Shown: positions 6,726 to 15,488, numbered from the stretch's first letter. The stretch: DNA of 30,529 nucleotides from an uncultured Emergencia sp. (GCA_902476665.1 CABSEO010000001.1:1-30529), one strand, 5' to 3'. The notes: generated from the letters alone by a model not told the origin. Program-made: numbers and translations.

Positions 6726-9098
6726 ATGCTGAACGAAAGAATTACGCGTATGAGAAATAAACTCTGGGATACTAGACCGTGTATCACTGCAGAGCGAGTT
6801 GTACTGGCGACAGAGGCTTATCAGAAATTTGCAGGGGATGCAGTTCCAATCTTTCGTGCTGAGGTTGTAAAGTATATTGCGGAGAGGATGACAACGCTGA
6901 TCATGGAGGATGAGCTCATTGTAGGAACGGCTACTAATAAATACAGAGGAGCTAATTTACATCCCGAATTTCAATCTAGCTCTTGGTATGTTAGTGATAT
7001 TGATGATTTTCCTGTAAGAACAAAGGACCCTTATGATATTTCGCCTGAGGACAGAGAACAGATTCTGGAGACACTTAAATACTGGAAGGGCAGATCTATG
7101 GAGGATCTTTCCAAAACAGCACTGCCAGCGCATATTGAGGAGTGTATTCAGGATGATATTATTACGGTAGGGCTTAGAAACGGAGTTTCAGGAGAGACAA
7201 CTTGTGACCATGAAAAGCTTTTGACTGTGGGTCTTGCGGGCTATATAGAGGAATGCAAAAACAATATCGCAGGCATGGTCAGTCAATGTCGGGAGGATCA
7301 GGAGAAAATTGACTACTGGAAAGCATGTATCATTCAATGCCAAGGACTGATAACCTATGCTCACAGAATGGCTGAGGAGGCTGAGCGACAAGCGTCGACC
7401 TGCAGTGATGAAAAAAGAAAAAAAGAACTTTTGACGATTGCAGAAAACTGCCGAATAGTGCCGGAAAATCCGCCGCAGAATTTCTGGCAGGCGCTTCAGA
7501 TGATCTGGTTTGCACATGTATATTTTCATATCGAAGTGTGCACTACTGCCTGTGGCTTTGGCAGATTTGATCAGTACATGTGGCCATATTACAAGAAAGA
7601 TGTTATCGATGAAAAGAATATTACTCAGGAAGAGGCCTTGGAACTTCTGGAATGTTTGTATCTAAAAGCCTGTGAGGTTTATGAGGTAAGGGATAAATGG
7701 TATGCCACCTCTTTTGCAGGATATCCTATGTGGGAGATACTGGTAGTTGGCGGACAGACACCTGATGGTCAGGATGCCACGAATGATTTGTCTTATCTGT
7801 GTCTGGAGGCGGCAAATCAGTTGAAAACTACTCAGCCGGTTATGGCTGTAAGGGTGTGGGAGAAAACCCCAGAAGAGCTGATTCGCAAGGGATGCAAGAT
7901 GATTCAGGAAGGTCAGGCTAATCCTGGATTTTTCAATGACAGTGCAGCAATGCAAATGGCCCTGGGGAAAGGTTGTACCATGGAAGAAGCCAGAGACTGG
8001 ACTATTGTAGGTTGTATTCAGCCGGGCCCCGGCGGCGGAACCACCGACGGTTCACCTGATGCAGGTTATGTGAACATGGGAAAAATGCTGGAGTTCGTTT
8101 TTCACAATGGAGTAGATCCATCTACAGGGAAATTGATGGGTCTTCAGACAGGAGATCCTAGAGAGTTTCGGAATATTGAGGAATTTAAAGATGCTTTGAA
8201 AAAGCAGATTCTTCATCATTATCAGCTGGTTGCCACTGGCTATAAAGTGATGCAGAGCATTCATATGACTAGATTTCCGGTAATCTTTGCTTCCATGCTG
8301 ACAAAAGGCTGCGTAGAAAGTGGAAAGTCTGTTCAGCAGGGTGGAGCTAAATATTGTACTGCCGGCATGTACATTACCGGGGCTGCAAACTTGGCTGATT
8401 CTATTGCAGCTGTAGAAAAGTGTGTTTTTGAAGATAAGGATGTCACAATGGATCAGCTCATCCGAGCTTTGGATAATAATTTTGAAGGTGAAGAGAGACT
8501 TCGACAGTTACTTTTGAATAAACCTGAGAAATATGGAAATGACCAGGAGCATGTAGATGGTATCTATCGAGAAATGATGCACTTCATAGCAGACAATATT
8601 CAGACCTGGCCGGATGCAAGAGGCGGAAAATTTTCCTTTAATGTACATTCACAGACTGTAAATGTTTCTCATGGCATGGTATGTGGGGCAACTCCGGACG
8701 GCAGACTTGCAGGTGAACCTTTCTGTGACAATGCATCTCCTATGATGGGACGTGATGTCAGCGGACCGACTGCTACTGTCAAATCTGTAGCTTCCATGGG
8801 GCAGGCAGATTTTCATGACGGTGCCTTATTTAACCTTCGATTTGATCCAAAAGGAGTCGAAGGAGAAAAAGGTCTTGCCAGCATTGAAGGAGTTATTAAG
8901 ACCTATTTTGCTCATGGTGGAGAGCATATTCAGATTAACGTAGTGGATGACGAGACGCTGAAAGCGGCACAGAAACATCCGGAACACTATAAAGGGTTAA
9001 TGGTTCGAGTGGCAGGCTATATGGCTTACTTTACAGAGTTAGATAAAAGTGCACAAGATACTATTATCTATAGAACAACTCACTTTAAGCAGTCGTGA
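6726..9098 (+). CDS. Glycyl-radical enzyme of unassigned specificity (PFL/dehydratase family)
   Basis: A 790-residue radical enzyme, the size of the glycerol/propanediol/hydroxyproline dehydratase branch. Activation abstracts a hydrogen from Gly764 in the C-terminal loop (RVAGYMAYF, 26 residues from the end), and the radical is relayed to Cys430 in the active site (VGCIQPGPGG). Other family marks are FGRFDQYMWPYY in the substrate barrel, DAGYVNMGKMLE after the cysteine loop, and FNVHSQTVNVSHG with CGATPDGRLAGEPFCDNASP in the C-terminal half. The unusual point is Gln432: characterised eliminases (GDH, PD, CutC, HypD, IslA) and HPAD have Glu two residues after the Cys, while pyruvate formate-lyase has Cys-Cys. 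The start has GGAGG upstream. Operon partners are a carbonyl reductase, a dedicated activase and an amino-acid permease, so an amino-acid-derived substrate is plausible but unproven. Confidence 0.9.
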   Translation: MLNERITRMRNKLWDTRPCITAERVVLATEAYQKFAGDAVPIFRAEVVKYIAERMTTLIMEDELIVGTATNKYRGANLHPEFQSSSWYVSDIDDFPVRTKDPYDISPEDREQILETLKYWKGRSMEDLSKTALPAHIEECIQDDIITVGLRNGVSGETTCDHEKLLTVGLAGYIEECKNNIAGMVSQCREDQEKIDYWKACIIQCQGLITYAHRMAEEAERQASTCSDEKRKKELLTIAENCRIVPENPPQNFWQALQMIWFAHVYFHIEVCTTACGFGRFDQYMWPYYKKDVIDEKNITQEEALELLECLYLKACEVYEVRDKWYATSFAGYPMWEILVVGGQTPDGQDATNDLSYLCLEAANQLKTTQPVMAVRVWEKTPEELIRKGCKMIQEGQANPGFFNDSAAMQMALGKGCTMEEARDWTIVGCIQPGPGGGTTDGSPDAGYVNMGKMLEFVFHNGVDPSTGKLMGLQTGDPREFRNIEEFKDALKKQILHHYQLVATGYKVMQSIHMTRFPVIFASMLTKGCVESGKSVQQGGAKYCTAGMYITGAANLADSIAAVEKCVFEDKDVTMDQLIRALDNNFEGEERLRQLLLNKPEKYGNDQEHVDGIYREMMHFIADNIQTWPDARGGKFSFNVHSQTVNVSHGMVCGATPDGRLAGEPFCDNASPMMGRDVSGPTATVKSVASMGQADFHDGALFNLRFDPKGVEGEKGLASIEGVIKTYFAHGGEHIQINVVDDETLKAAQKHPEHYKGLMVRVAGYMAYFTELDKSAQDTIIYRTTHFKQS

Positions 9099-9169
9099 GA
9101 AAGGGGATATTTGTGCATCAAAGGGGCGCAAGGTGCCTTTAAGCAGGAAAAATAAAGGAGAACAGCTTA

Positions 9170-10111
9170 ATGGAAATAAAAGCAAGGACTGCACTGGTGG
9201 GCAGCATACAGAAGTTTTCTACAGAGGATGGACCGGGCATCAGAACAACTGTGTTTCTCAAAGGATGTCCGTTGAATTGCAGATGGTGTCATAATCCTGA
9301 ACTGATCAGTTTTAAACAGCAGATTATAGAAATGCCTGGAAGTTGTATTGGATGCGGGTACTGTCTTTCTCATTGCCCCAAACAGGCGATTTTTGCGGAT
9401 GCAGTGGATCAGAGAATCAGGATTGACAGACAGCTCTGCGATGAGTGCATGGAATGTACCCGGTTCTGTTATGCGCTGGCGCTTCGTCCAGTTGCCAAAG
9501 AGATGAGTATTGAGGAAATTCTGTATGAGGTAGAACAGGATAAGGGATTTTATGATAATACAGGGGGAGGAATGACAGTCAGTGGTGGAGAAATGTTGTC
9601 ACAGCCTGAATTTGTTAATGAATTGGTGGATAAAGCTGCCCAAAGAGGTATCGATGTCTGCTTGGACACTTCGGGCTACGGCAGTGGAGATTGGCTGGAA
9701 AAGCTTGCAACAAAAGAAAATGTATCCAGGATACTCTATGATATGAAATCAATTGATGACATAATTCACAGAGCTTATACCGGCTGCAGTAATCAGGTGA
9801 TTTTAGAGAATCTGAAAAGACTGGCTGGGATTCCAGAAGTTCATGAAAAAATTCAGATGAGGATGCCTCTTGTTAGTGGTGTCAATGACAGTCGAGAGAT
9901 CATTGAGAAAACGGGAACTTTTTACAGGAATCTGGGATTGAAGCGATTAACCCTGCTTCCATATCATGATTTGGGTGCTTCCAAAAAGAATCATATTGGA
10001 GAAAAGGGAGAAATCTTCGAGACACCTTCAGACAAAAAGGTGGACACAATAAAAAACTATTTTGAGAGGGAAATAGGGATGGAAACTGAAGTACTGGGAA
10101 AGGTCAAGTGA
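9170..10111 (+). CDS. Glycyl-radical enzyme activating enzyme (radical SAM)
   Basis: Generates the glycyl radical on the partner GRE by reductive cleavage of S-adenosylmethionine. The 313-residue product has the radical-SAM cysteines Cys33, Cys37 and Cys40 (GCPLNCRWCHNPE), preceded by the usual FSTEDGPGIRTTVFLKGC. An inserted ferredoxin-like domain follows, with Cys59/62/65/69 and Cys90/93/96/100, enough for two additional [4Fe-4S] clusters. This is the arrangement of activases for the dehydratase-type GREs and HPAD, and is absent from PflA. GGGMTVSGGE (about residues 130-140) is the SAM-contact GGE motif. AAAGGAG precedes the ATG. It lies 71 bases after the GRE and 67 bases before the permease, in the same operon. 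Confidence 0.95.
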   Translation: MEIKARTALVGSIQKFSTEDGPGIRTTVFLKGCPLNCRWCHNPELISFKQQIIEMPGSCIGCGYCLSHCPKQAIFADAVDQRIRIDRQLCDECMECTRFCYALALRPVAKEMSIEEILYEVEQDKGFYDNTGGGMTVSGGEMLSQPEFVNELVDKAAQRGIDVCLDTSGYGSGDWLEKLATKENVSRILYDMKSIDDIIHRAYTGCSNQVILENLKRLAGIPEVHEKIQMRMPLVSGVNDSREIIEKTGTFYRNLGLKRLTLLPYHDLGASKKNHIGEKGEIFETPSDKKVDTIKNYFEREIGMETEVLGKVK

Positions 10112-10178
10112 GAAGACTGAGCTTCTAAGGAAAACAGTCCTCTCTGCGAATGCTAGGCGTATGAAAGGAGACAATCTT

Positions 10179-11684
10179 ATGGACAAAGACAAAAATCACA
10201 AGGAAAAGCTGCAACGAGGTTTGAAGGGTCGACATCTGCAGATGATAGCGATCGGCGGCTCTATCGGTACAGGACTATTTCTTGCAATGGGCGGAACGAT
10301 CAGGGATGCTGGCCCTGGCGGTGCAATGGTAGGATATGCGATCATGGGAATTGTTGTATATTGCATGATGACTGCACTGGGTGAAATGGCAACCAGATAC
10401 CCAGTTCCTGGTGCGTTTACGGCCTATGCAAACCGATTTGTGGATAAGGCCTGGGGGTTTACAAATGGGTGGTCATACTGGTTTGGCTCTTCTATGACTG
10501 TAGCCGCGGAGCTGGTTGCAGGGGCAATTATTGTAAAATACTGGTTTCCTGGAACTAGTTCAACTCTCTGGGCGATTCTCTTCCTGGCTGTTCTTCTGGC
10601 TTTGAATTTGTTCAGTGTAAAAGGATTTGGAGAGGCAGAGTTCTGGTTTGCAGGAGTTAAGGTAGTAGTAACAATTATTTTTCTTGTAGTTGGTGTTCTA
10701 ATGATTCTGGGCATCATGCAGTCAGGTGAGGATGCCGGATTTCATAACTGGACTTTGGATGCGGGAGAAGACGGAAAGGCTCCATTTCTCAATGGTATCG
10801 GAGGAATCGTTGGAATTCTGATGGTTGCTGCATTTTCGTTTTCCAATACGGAACTGGTAGGACTGTCTGCAGCAGAATCTGAAAATCCAAAAAAAGATGT
10901 TCCCAAAGCGATTCATAGTGTATTCTGGAGACTGATGATTTTTTATCTGGGAACCATTTTTATCGTTGCAACGCTGATTCCATTTACGGAACCTTCTTTG
11001 CTGGATGCAGCCGAAGATAATGTGGCGGCGGCTCCATTTACTATTATTTTTAGAAATGCAGGTTTTGCAGCAGCAGCTTCTCTAATGAATGCAGTTATAT
11101 TGACATCCGTATTGTCATGTGGAAATTCCTCCATGTATGCAGCTTCCAGAACAATGCAGCATATGGCTGAAAGTGGTGACGCGCCGAAATTCTTTGCAAA
11201 AATCAGCAAACATGGAGTTCCGGTCAGATCTGTACTCTTGACAGCTGCTATTGCAGCGACTGCTTTCGTGGCGTCCCTCATTGGCGATGGTGTTGCGTAT
11301 ACTGCAGCCTATTATCTTTGCGGTATTGCAGGTGTGTATAACTGGCTGACCATCAGCGTGGCACATTACCGATTCCGGAAAGGATGGATTGCACAAGGAC
11401 ACAGTGTTAAAGAGCTGGAGTATAAGTCGCCGTTTTTCCCATGGGGCTCCTGGTTCTGCATTCTAGTGTGCATTGCAGTCTGCTTTGGCGCAAACTGGTG
11501 GGTATTTACCGATTTCAACTGGTTTGATTTCCTGACATGCTATGCAATCATTCCTATTTCCATTATCATGTTCTTTGTATATAAAAAGAAAAGAGGGACA
11601 GTATGGGTAAAATATGAAGATATGGATTTAAGCCAGCCTGAAGATATGGAAGAAGCGAGAAAACATATGTCGGGAATGGAATAA
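10179..11684 (+). CDS. APC-superfamily amino-acid permease
   Basis: A 501-residue integral membrane transporter with about 12 hydrophobic segments. It has the amino-acid transporter (AAT/LysP-like) N-terminal signature GLKGRHLQMIAIGGSIGTGLF, where the unwound GSIGTG loop binds the amino-acid carboxylate, followed by PVPGAFTAYANRFV, and by FSFSNTELVGLSAAESENP in TM6. Relatives import lysine, GABA, alanine/glycine or aromatic amino acids; the specific substrate cannot be told. An ATG at 10161 exists, but AAAGGAG lies inside the resulting extension, 8 bases before the ATG at 10179, so 10179 was chosen. As the last gene of the GRE operon, directly before a strong terminator, it suggests that the pathway begins with, or exports, an amino acid. 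Confidence 0.88.
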   Translation: MDKDKNHKEKLQRGLKGRHLQMIAIGGSIGTGLFLAMGGTIRDAGPGGAMVGYAIMGIVVYCMMTALGEMATRYPVPGAFTAYANRFVDKAWGFTNGWSYWFGSSMTVAAELVAGAIIVKYWFPGTSSTLWAILFLAVLLALNLFSVKGFGEAEFWFAGVKVVVTIIFLVVGVLMILGIMQSGEDAGFHNWTLDAGEDGKAPFLNGIGGIVGILMVAAFSFSNTELVGLSAAESENPKKDVPKAIHSVFWRLMIFYLGTIFIVATLIPFTEPSLLDAAEDNVAAAPFTIIFRNAGFAAAASLMNAVILTSVLSCGNSSMYAASRTMQHMAESGDAPKFFAKISKHGVPVRSVLLTAAIAATAFVASLIGDGVAYTAAYYLCGIAGVYNWLTISVAHYRFRKGWIAQGHSVKELEYKSPFFPWGSWFCILVCIAVCFGANWWVFTDFNWFDFLTCYAIIPISIIMFFVYKKKRGTVWVKYEDMDLSQPEDMEEARKHMSGME

Positions 11685-11693
11685 GATTTTTAT

Positions 11694-11730
11694 AAAAGAG
11701 ACTGAAGCTTTGTTGCTTCAGTCTCTTTTG
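11694..11730 (+). terminator. Intrinsic terminator of the GRE operon
   Basis: A 14-15 bp near-perfect stem pairs 11694-11708 (AAAAGAGACTGAAGC) with 11715-11729 (GCTTCAGTCTCTTTT) around a 6-base loop. Being A/T-flanked on both sides, it can also serve the convergent PucR-type gene that ends at 11779. Confidence 0.88.
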
Positions 11731-11778
11731 CGATCTTTGTTCTGTTCAATGCCCTGCTCATAAGCCTATAACATGTTT

Positions 11779-12981
11779 TTAGAGACGAGACGGTATTGCA
11801 ATTTGGCAGCAGACATCAGCGCATTGTTTTATCTGCCATGCCAGAGAAAGCTGTTTCATATCATTAAAACTGCGAAAATTCAGACCTGTGACACTGCAGA
11901 TCTTTTCCAGCCTGTAACGGATGGTGTTTTCATGCTGTGCAAGAGCCTTGGCGGCTGCAGGAATGTTGCAGTCGCAGTTGCAGTAGACGGCTAGGGTTTC
12001 CGTCAGTTTTGCGCTGTTTTCGGCATCGTATTCTTCCAGACTATCCAGAATTTCACGACTGAACCGCTGCATTTGCGGAGTCTGGGCAAAATCCAGCAGC
12101 AGTTTGAATGAGCCCAGATTATCAAAGAAAACAGGACTGTCTTTTTTGTTCGCAAAATGGTAGGCCTGCAGACTTTCGCGCAAGGCCAGAGGGGAGTCCT
12201 CCAGGCGATAGTGAATACTGCTGATACCGATTCTCATGAGGCAGGCATCCGATTCCAGAACCTCTGTCTGAAATCGGTGTGCAATTTCTGAAAGCACCGG
12301 AGAGTTCTCTCCGTCCCAAGAGTAAAGAAAGAGGATTCCGCCTCTGAATGAAGTGAGAAGGTTCTGTGGCAAATTGAGAGAACTGTCCTCAAATCGCCGG
12401 ATGATTTGATCACGATTATCTACTTCTAATTCTGAAGCAGCATGAGAGAAAATCATGAAATGATAAGACTGTAGTGACGGATTCAGACTGCGGCAGCAGG
12501 CAAGTATACGGGAGGTGTCAATACTTTTATCCATCAGCATATCCAGCTGTTTCTGGGCAAAGGCATCGCTGCGCAGTGCCTCAATCCGGCGGTTTACCCG
12601 GTAGATGACGTCTTCAAAATAAATATCTGTTCCTTCAATCAGAAAAACAGGAAAATTTCTCGCATCAGCATACCGAATCACTGTATCGTGAATCGGGAGA
12701 TGAAAGACATTTTTGATCGCCAGTCCACTGCATCCCTTTTCCATCAGATGCTTTACTGCAGTTCCAATGAGATAAGGGTTGTCTCTGGCATAAAGAAAGC
12801 TGGAAAGAGCCAGCTGGTTTTCCTGTAGATTAGTGTGGAAATATTTGTTTTTCAATGCCGGATCCAGTTCGTAATCGAGAATTGCAACATTGGAAACAGA
12901 TCTTGTCATTCCACCGGCACCTGCGATGAGACGAAGTCCCGGTTTAAAGGTGTGATAAAAATCAGATATGGTATATTGCAT
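11779..12981 (-). CDS. PucR/CdaR-type transcriptional regulator
   Basis: A 400-residue regulator. It has an N-terminal PucR ligand-sensing domain (about 1-125, with LKNKYFHTNLQENQLALSS and GCSGLAIKN), a middle GGDEF-like non-catalytic domain (roughly 160-290) and a C-terminal PucR-type helix-turn-helix (about 330-390: LAVYCNCDCNIPAAAKALAQ, then HENTIRYRLEKICSVTGLNF). PucR-family proteins usually activate nitrogen-source catabolic genes such as purine, GABA, proline or diacid genes. It diverges from the cyclodeaminase-family and aminotransferase genes, which are its likely targets. AGGAGAG lies 7 bases before the ATG. A 12-bp inverted repeat in the divergent region is a candidate operator. Confidence 0.85.
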   Translation of the reverse strand: MQYTISDFYHTFKPGLRLIAGAGGMTRSVSNVAILDYELDPALKNKYFHTNLQENQLALSSFLYARDNPYLIGTAVKHLMEKGCSGLAIKNVFHLPIHDTVIRYADARNFPVFLIEGTDIYFEDVIYRVNRRIEALRSDAFAQKQLDMLMDKSIDTSRILACCRSLNPSLQSYHFMIFSHAASELEVDNRDQIIRRFEDSSLNLPQNLLTSFRGGILFLYSWDGENSPVLSEIAHRFQTEVLESDACLMRIGISSIHYRLEDSPLALRESLQAYHFANKKDSPVFFDNLGSFKLLLDFAQTPQMQRFSREILDSLEEYDAENSAKLTETLAVYCNCDCNIPAAAKALAQHENTIRYRLEKICSVTGLNFRSFNDMKQLSLAWQIKQCADVCCQIAIPSRL

Positions 12982-13002
12982 CGCACTCTCCTGTTATAGA
13001 AA

Positions 13003-13065
13003 AATCTAAAAATAATGACGGTAATTAGTGATAATTAATAATCGTGTTACGGATATTTTTAGATT
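13003..13065. promoter_or_regulatory. 12-bp perfect inverted repeat in the PucR divergon
   Basis: AATCTAAAAATA (13003-13014) and TATTTTTAGATT (13054-13065) are exact inverse copies separated by 39 bases. They lie between the PucR-type regulator and the gene at 13201. The first arm is within 35 bases of the regulator's start codon and the second is 60 bases upstream of the rightward promoter. The distance suggests two regulator sites and not an RNA hairpin; the sequence is AT-rich, so chance is not excluded. Confidence 0.4.
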
Positions 13066-13124
13066 AACTCACTTTTCTCAGATTTTCAATTATTTTCTTT
13101 GTAGAAAAATACAATTACTTCACC

Positions 13125-13153
13125 TTGGAATAATAAAAAGGAGTCCCTATACT
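13125..13153 (+). promoter_or_regulatory. Candidate promoter for the cyclodeaminase/aminotransferase genes
   Basis: TTGGAA (13125-13130), an exact 17-base spacer and TATACT (13148-13153) lie about 48 bases upstream of the ATG at 13201. Confidence 0.5.
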
Positions 13154-13200
13154 GTAAGAAATACAGGAAAGGCTTTAACGCTGAAAAAGGAGGCACAGCT

Positions 13201-14217
13201 ATGAATGTAAAAGTTTTAGGACGAACGGATCTGAAGAAACTATTGGAGATGAATGATGTTATAGAAGGGGTAAAATCCGCCTATAGATTGAAGGCAGAGG
13301 GAGAGACTGTGGTATGGCCATTGGTGTCTCATGATTTTACAGATAGGAATGCCGTGATGGACATCCGTTCCGGAGGAATTTTCGGAGAGGAACAGCTTCA
13401 TGGTCTGAAGATGCTGAATAATTTTCCACTGAATCTGCAGAAGGGACTTCCGTCTTTCAATGGCATGTTACTGATTTTTGATTCACAGACGGGTATTCCG
13501 CTTGGAGTGATGGACGCATCGTATATTACCTGTATGAGAACCGGTGCAGCAGGGGCGATTGGGGCGCAGCTTCTGGCACGGAAGGATTCAGAGAATCTGT
13601 TCATACTAGGAGCAGGAAAGCAGGCTATATTCCAGATTGCGGCAGCGCTGACCGCTTTTTCCGGATTAAAAAAGGTATATATTGCTGACCAGCTGTGTCC
13701 TGATAATGCTGCAAACCTTGCGGAAACCTGTGGAAAAAAACTTTGGGAAGACTTTCATCTGGATAGTGGCAGTGTTGTCTTTGAAGGCGTAAAAGATATT
13801 GCATCTGCTGTGGCAGACAGCGATATTATTATTACTGTGACTCCGGCAAGAAGTCCGGTGATCCAGAAGGAATGGGTCCGGGAAGGAACGCATTTTAGCT
13901 GTATCGGTGCAGATATGGAAGGCAAGGAAGAAATTGATCCCCACATTTTTGAGAATGCACGCATTTTTGCCGATGATATTCCACAATGCATGAAAGTTGG
14001 TGAGATGGAGATTCCCATTAAGACTGGTGTGATTTCCGAAGAGGATATTGCCGGCGAAATCGGACAGGTTCTTTCAGGAAACCTTCGCGGCCGGACAGAT
14101 GATAAACAGATAACTATTTTTGATGCTACAGGTCTTGCTATTTTAGATCTGGTGACAGGAAAAAGAGCTATTGCACAGGCAGACTCGAAAGGCACAGGTC
14201 TGACTGCGGATATTTAA
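13201..14217 (+). CDS. Ornithine cyclodeaminase / mu-crystallin family protein
   Basis: NAD(P)-dependent enzyme family that deaminates ornithine to proline, or acts as an alanine or other amino-acid dehydrogenase or imine reductase. The 338-residue product has the family Lys70 (GLKML) and Arg113 (TCMRTGAAGAIGA) that hold the substrate carboxylate. A Rossmann dinucleotide loop FILGAGKQA spans about 134-142, and Asp238 in CIGADMEGKEEID sits at the position of the catalytic Asp of bacterial ornithine cyclodeaminase. AAAAAGGAGG precedes the ATG. The product is followed after 44 bases by an aminotransferase, which suggests joint handling of an amino acid or cyclic imine. Sequence alone cannot decide between cyclodeaminase, alanine dehydrogenase and ketimine reductase. 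Confidence 0.85.
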   Translation: MNVKVLGRTDLKKLLEMNDVIEGVKSAYRLKAEGETVVWPLVSHDFTDRNAVMDIRSGGIFGEEQLHGLKMLNNFPLNLQKGLPSFNGMLLIFDSQTGIPLGVMDASYITCMRTGAAGAIGAQLLARKDSENLFILGAGKQAIFQIAAALTAFSGLKKVYIADQLCPDNAANLAETCGKKLWEDFHLDSGSVVFEGVKDIASAVADSDIIITVTPARSPVIQKEWVREGTHFSCIGADMEGKEEIDPHIFENARIFADDIPQCMKVGEMEIPIKTGVISEEDIAGEIGQVLSGNLRGRTDDKQITIFDATGLAILDLVTGKRAIAQADSKGTGLTADI

Positions 14218-14261
14218 GATACAGGATGGTACAGATATAGGAAGAAAGGTGAAGAAAACGT

Positions 14262-15389
14262 ATGAATATCAGTAAGTTTAAAATCGAATTCTGGTTGAAT
14301 CCCTATGATGATAAAGCCAGATACAATCTGGGATCCAGCTGCTGTAAACCGGTAACTCTAAAAGAACTTCTGGAGATGACAGGGACAGATAAAAAACAAT
14401 TTTTCGAAGAACTGGAAAATATGAGCCTTCATTATGGGTATTTTGAAGGCATGCCCCGTCTGAAAAAAGCGATTGCAGGACTATATACCGATGTAGTCAC
14501 AGAGGATATGGTACTGTCAGTACATGGCGGAACAGGGGCCAACTCCATTGTATGCTATGCATTGTGTGAAACAGGAGATAATATTGTGAGCATTTTGCCG
14601 AACTATCAGCAATACTATTCCATCCCTGAATCACTGGGCGTTGATGTGAGAATTTTCACCTGTGATGAAAAGTCCGATTACGCAATAGACATGAATGCAG
14701 TACGGGCGCTGGTAGATGAAAATACTAAAATGATTAATTTGGCAAACCCGAACAATCCGACAGGATATACTCTGACAACAGAAGAATTGATGGAACTGGT
14801 GGACATTGCCCGCAGCGTGGGGGCATATATTGTCTGTGATGAAATATACAGAGGTCTTAGCGATGAGTACATGTACTCAATCTGTGATCTCTATGAAAAA
14901 GGTATCTGCACCAGCAGTACCAGCAAAGTGTTCTCCAGTGCGGGTACGAGAGTGGGTTGGATTGTAACCAGAGAAGAAAATCTGATGAACCTGCGGTCTT
15001 ATCAGAGTATCTGTGAGGGGCCGATCAATGAACTGATCGCAGCTATTGTGCTGGAAAATAAAGACCTGTTTTACAGGAGAAACAAAGCCATCACTGATGA
15101 AGGCAGAGCGGCATTGAATGAGTGGCTTGAAAAAGAGCCTCATTTCTGGGCTGCCTGTGACAGTAAAAGTTCTACATCCTATCTCTATTATGATTTTAAT
15201 ATGGATCCTGTAGAGTTTGCGAAGGAACTTTACGACAAGAAGGGGGTTCTGGTATGTCATGGTGAATGCTTTGAGCAGGACAAAAGTTTCCGCATCGGCT
15301 ATGGATTCGGTGACGCAGAATATTTTAAAGCAGGGCTTGCTGAGATTAGCAGTTTTGTAAAAGAACTGGAATCAGAAGGAAGAATTTAG
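14262..15389 (+). CDS. PLP-dependent class I/II (fold type I) aminotransferase
   Basis: A 375-residue cytoplasmic aminotransferase or lyase. PLP-binding marks are in order: NPNNPTGY (about 162-169, Asn165 expected to contact the cofactor), Asp193 and Tyr196 in VCDEIYRG (Asp for the pyridine nitrogen), Lys222 in TSSTSKVFSSAGTRVGW (Schiff-base lysine, with the phosphate-binding Arg just after it), and the C-terminal FRIGYGFG, where the Arg binds the substrate carboxylate. The N-terminus (FWLNPYDDKARYNLGSSCC) differs from common aspartate aminotransferases, and substrate specificity is unknown. It is the second gene of the PucR-controlled pair and ends before a strong terminator. GAAAGGTG supplies the ribosome site. 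Confidence 0.88.
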   Translation: MNISKFKIEFWLNPYDDKARYNLGSSCCKPVTLKELLEMTGTDKKQFFEELENMSLHYGYFEGMPRLKKAIAGLYTDVVTEDMVLSVHGGTGANSIVCYALCETGDNIVSILPNYQQYYSIPESLGVDVRIFTCDEKSDYAIDMNAVRALVDENTKMINLANPNNPTGYTLTTEELMELVDIARSVGAYIVCDEIYRGLSDEYMYSICDLYEKGICTSSTSKVFSSAGTRVGWIVTREENLMNLRSYQSICEGPINELIAAIVLENKDLFYRRNKAITDEGRAALNEWLEKEPHFWAACDSKSSTSYLYYDFNMDPVEFAKELYDKKGVLVCHGECFEQDKSFRIGYGFGDAEYFKAGLAEISSFVKELESEGRI

Positions 15390-15432
15390 GGCACCACTGT
15401 TTTGGTTCACTGTATACCATAATGCAGCATTA

Positions 15433-15488
15433 AAAAACTCCTCGGATGACAGCGGCGAGATAAGCCGTTTTGTCAAAGGGGAGTTTTT
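15433..15488 (+). terminator. Two-tier intrinsic terminator between convergent genes
   Basis: The outer stem AAAAACTCC (15433-15441) pairs with GGAGTTTTT (15480-15488). Inside it a second stem forms from GACAGCGGC with GCCGTTTTGTC. It separates the aminotransferase gene (stop 15389) from the convergent sigma-54 activator (stop 15513) and can probably work in both directions. Confidence 0.8.

Noticed and set aside
6726..9098. Assigning the GRE as pyruvate formate-lyase, glycerol/propanediol dehydratase, choline lyase or hydroxyproline dehydratase
   Set aside because: It lacks Cys-Cys (PFL) and the Cys-x-Glu of the eliminases, and the partner genes expected for those pathways are absent.
11773..11994. 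Forward frame opposite the 3' end of the PucR-type gene
   Set aside because: No ribosome site, no recognisable protein, and entirely antisense to a well-supported gene.
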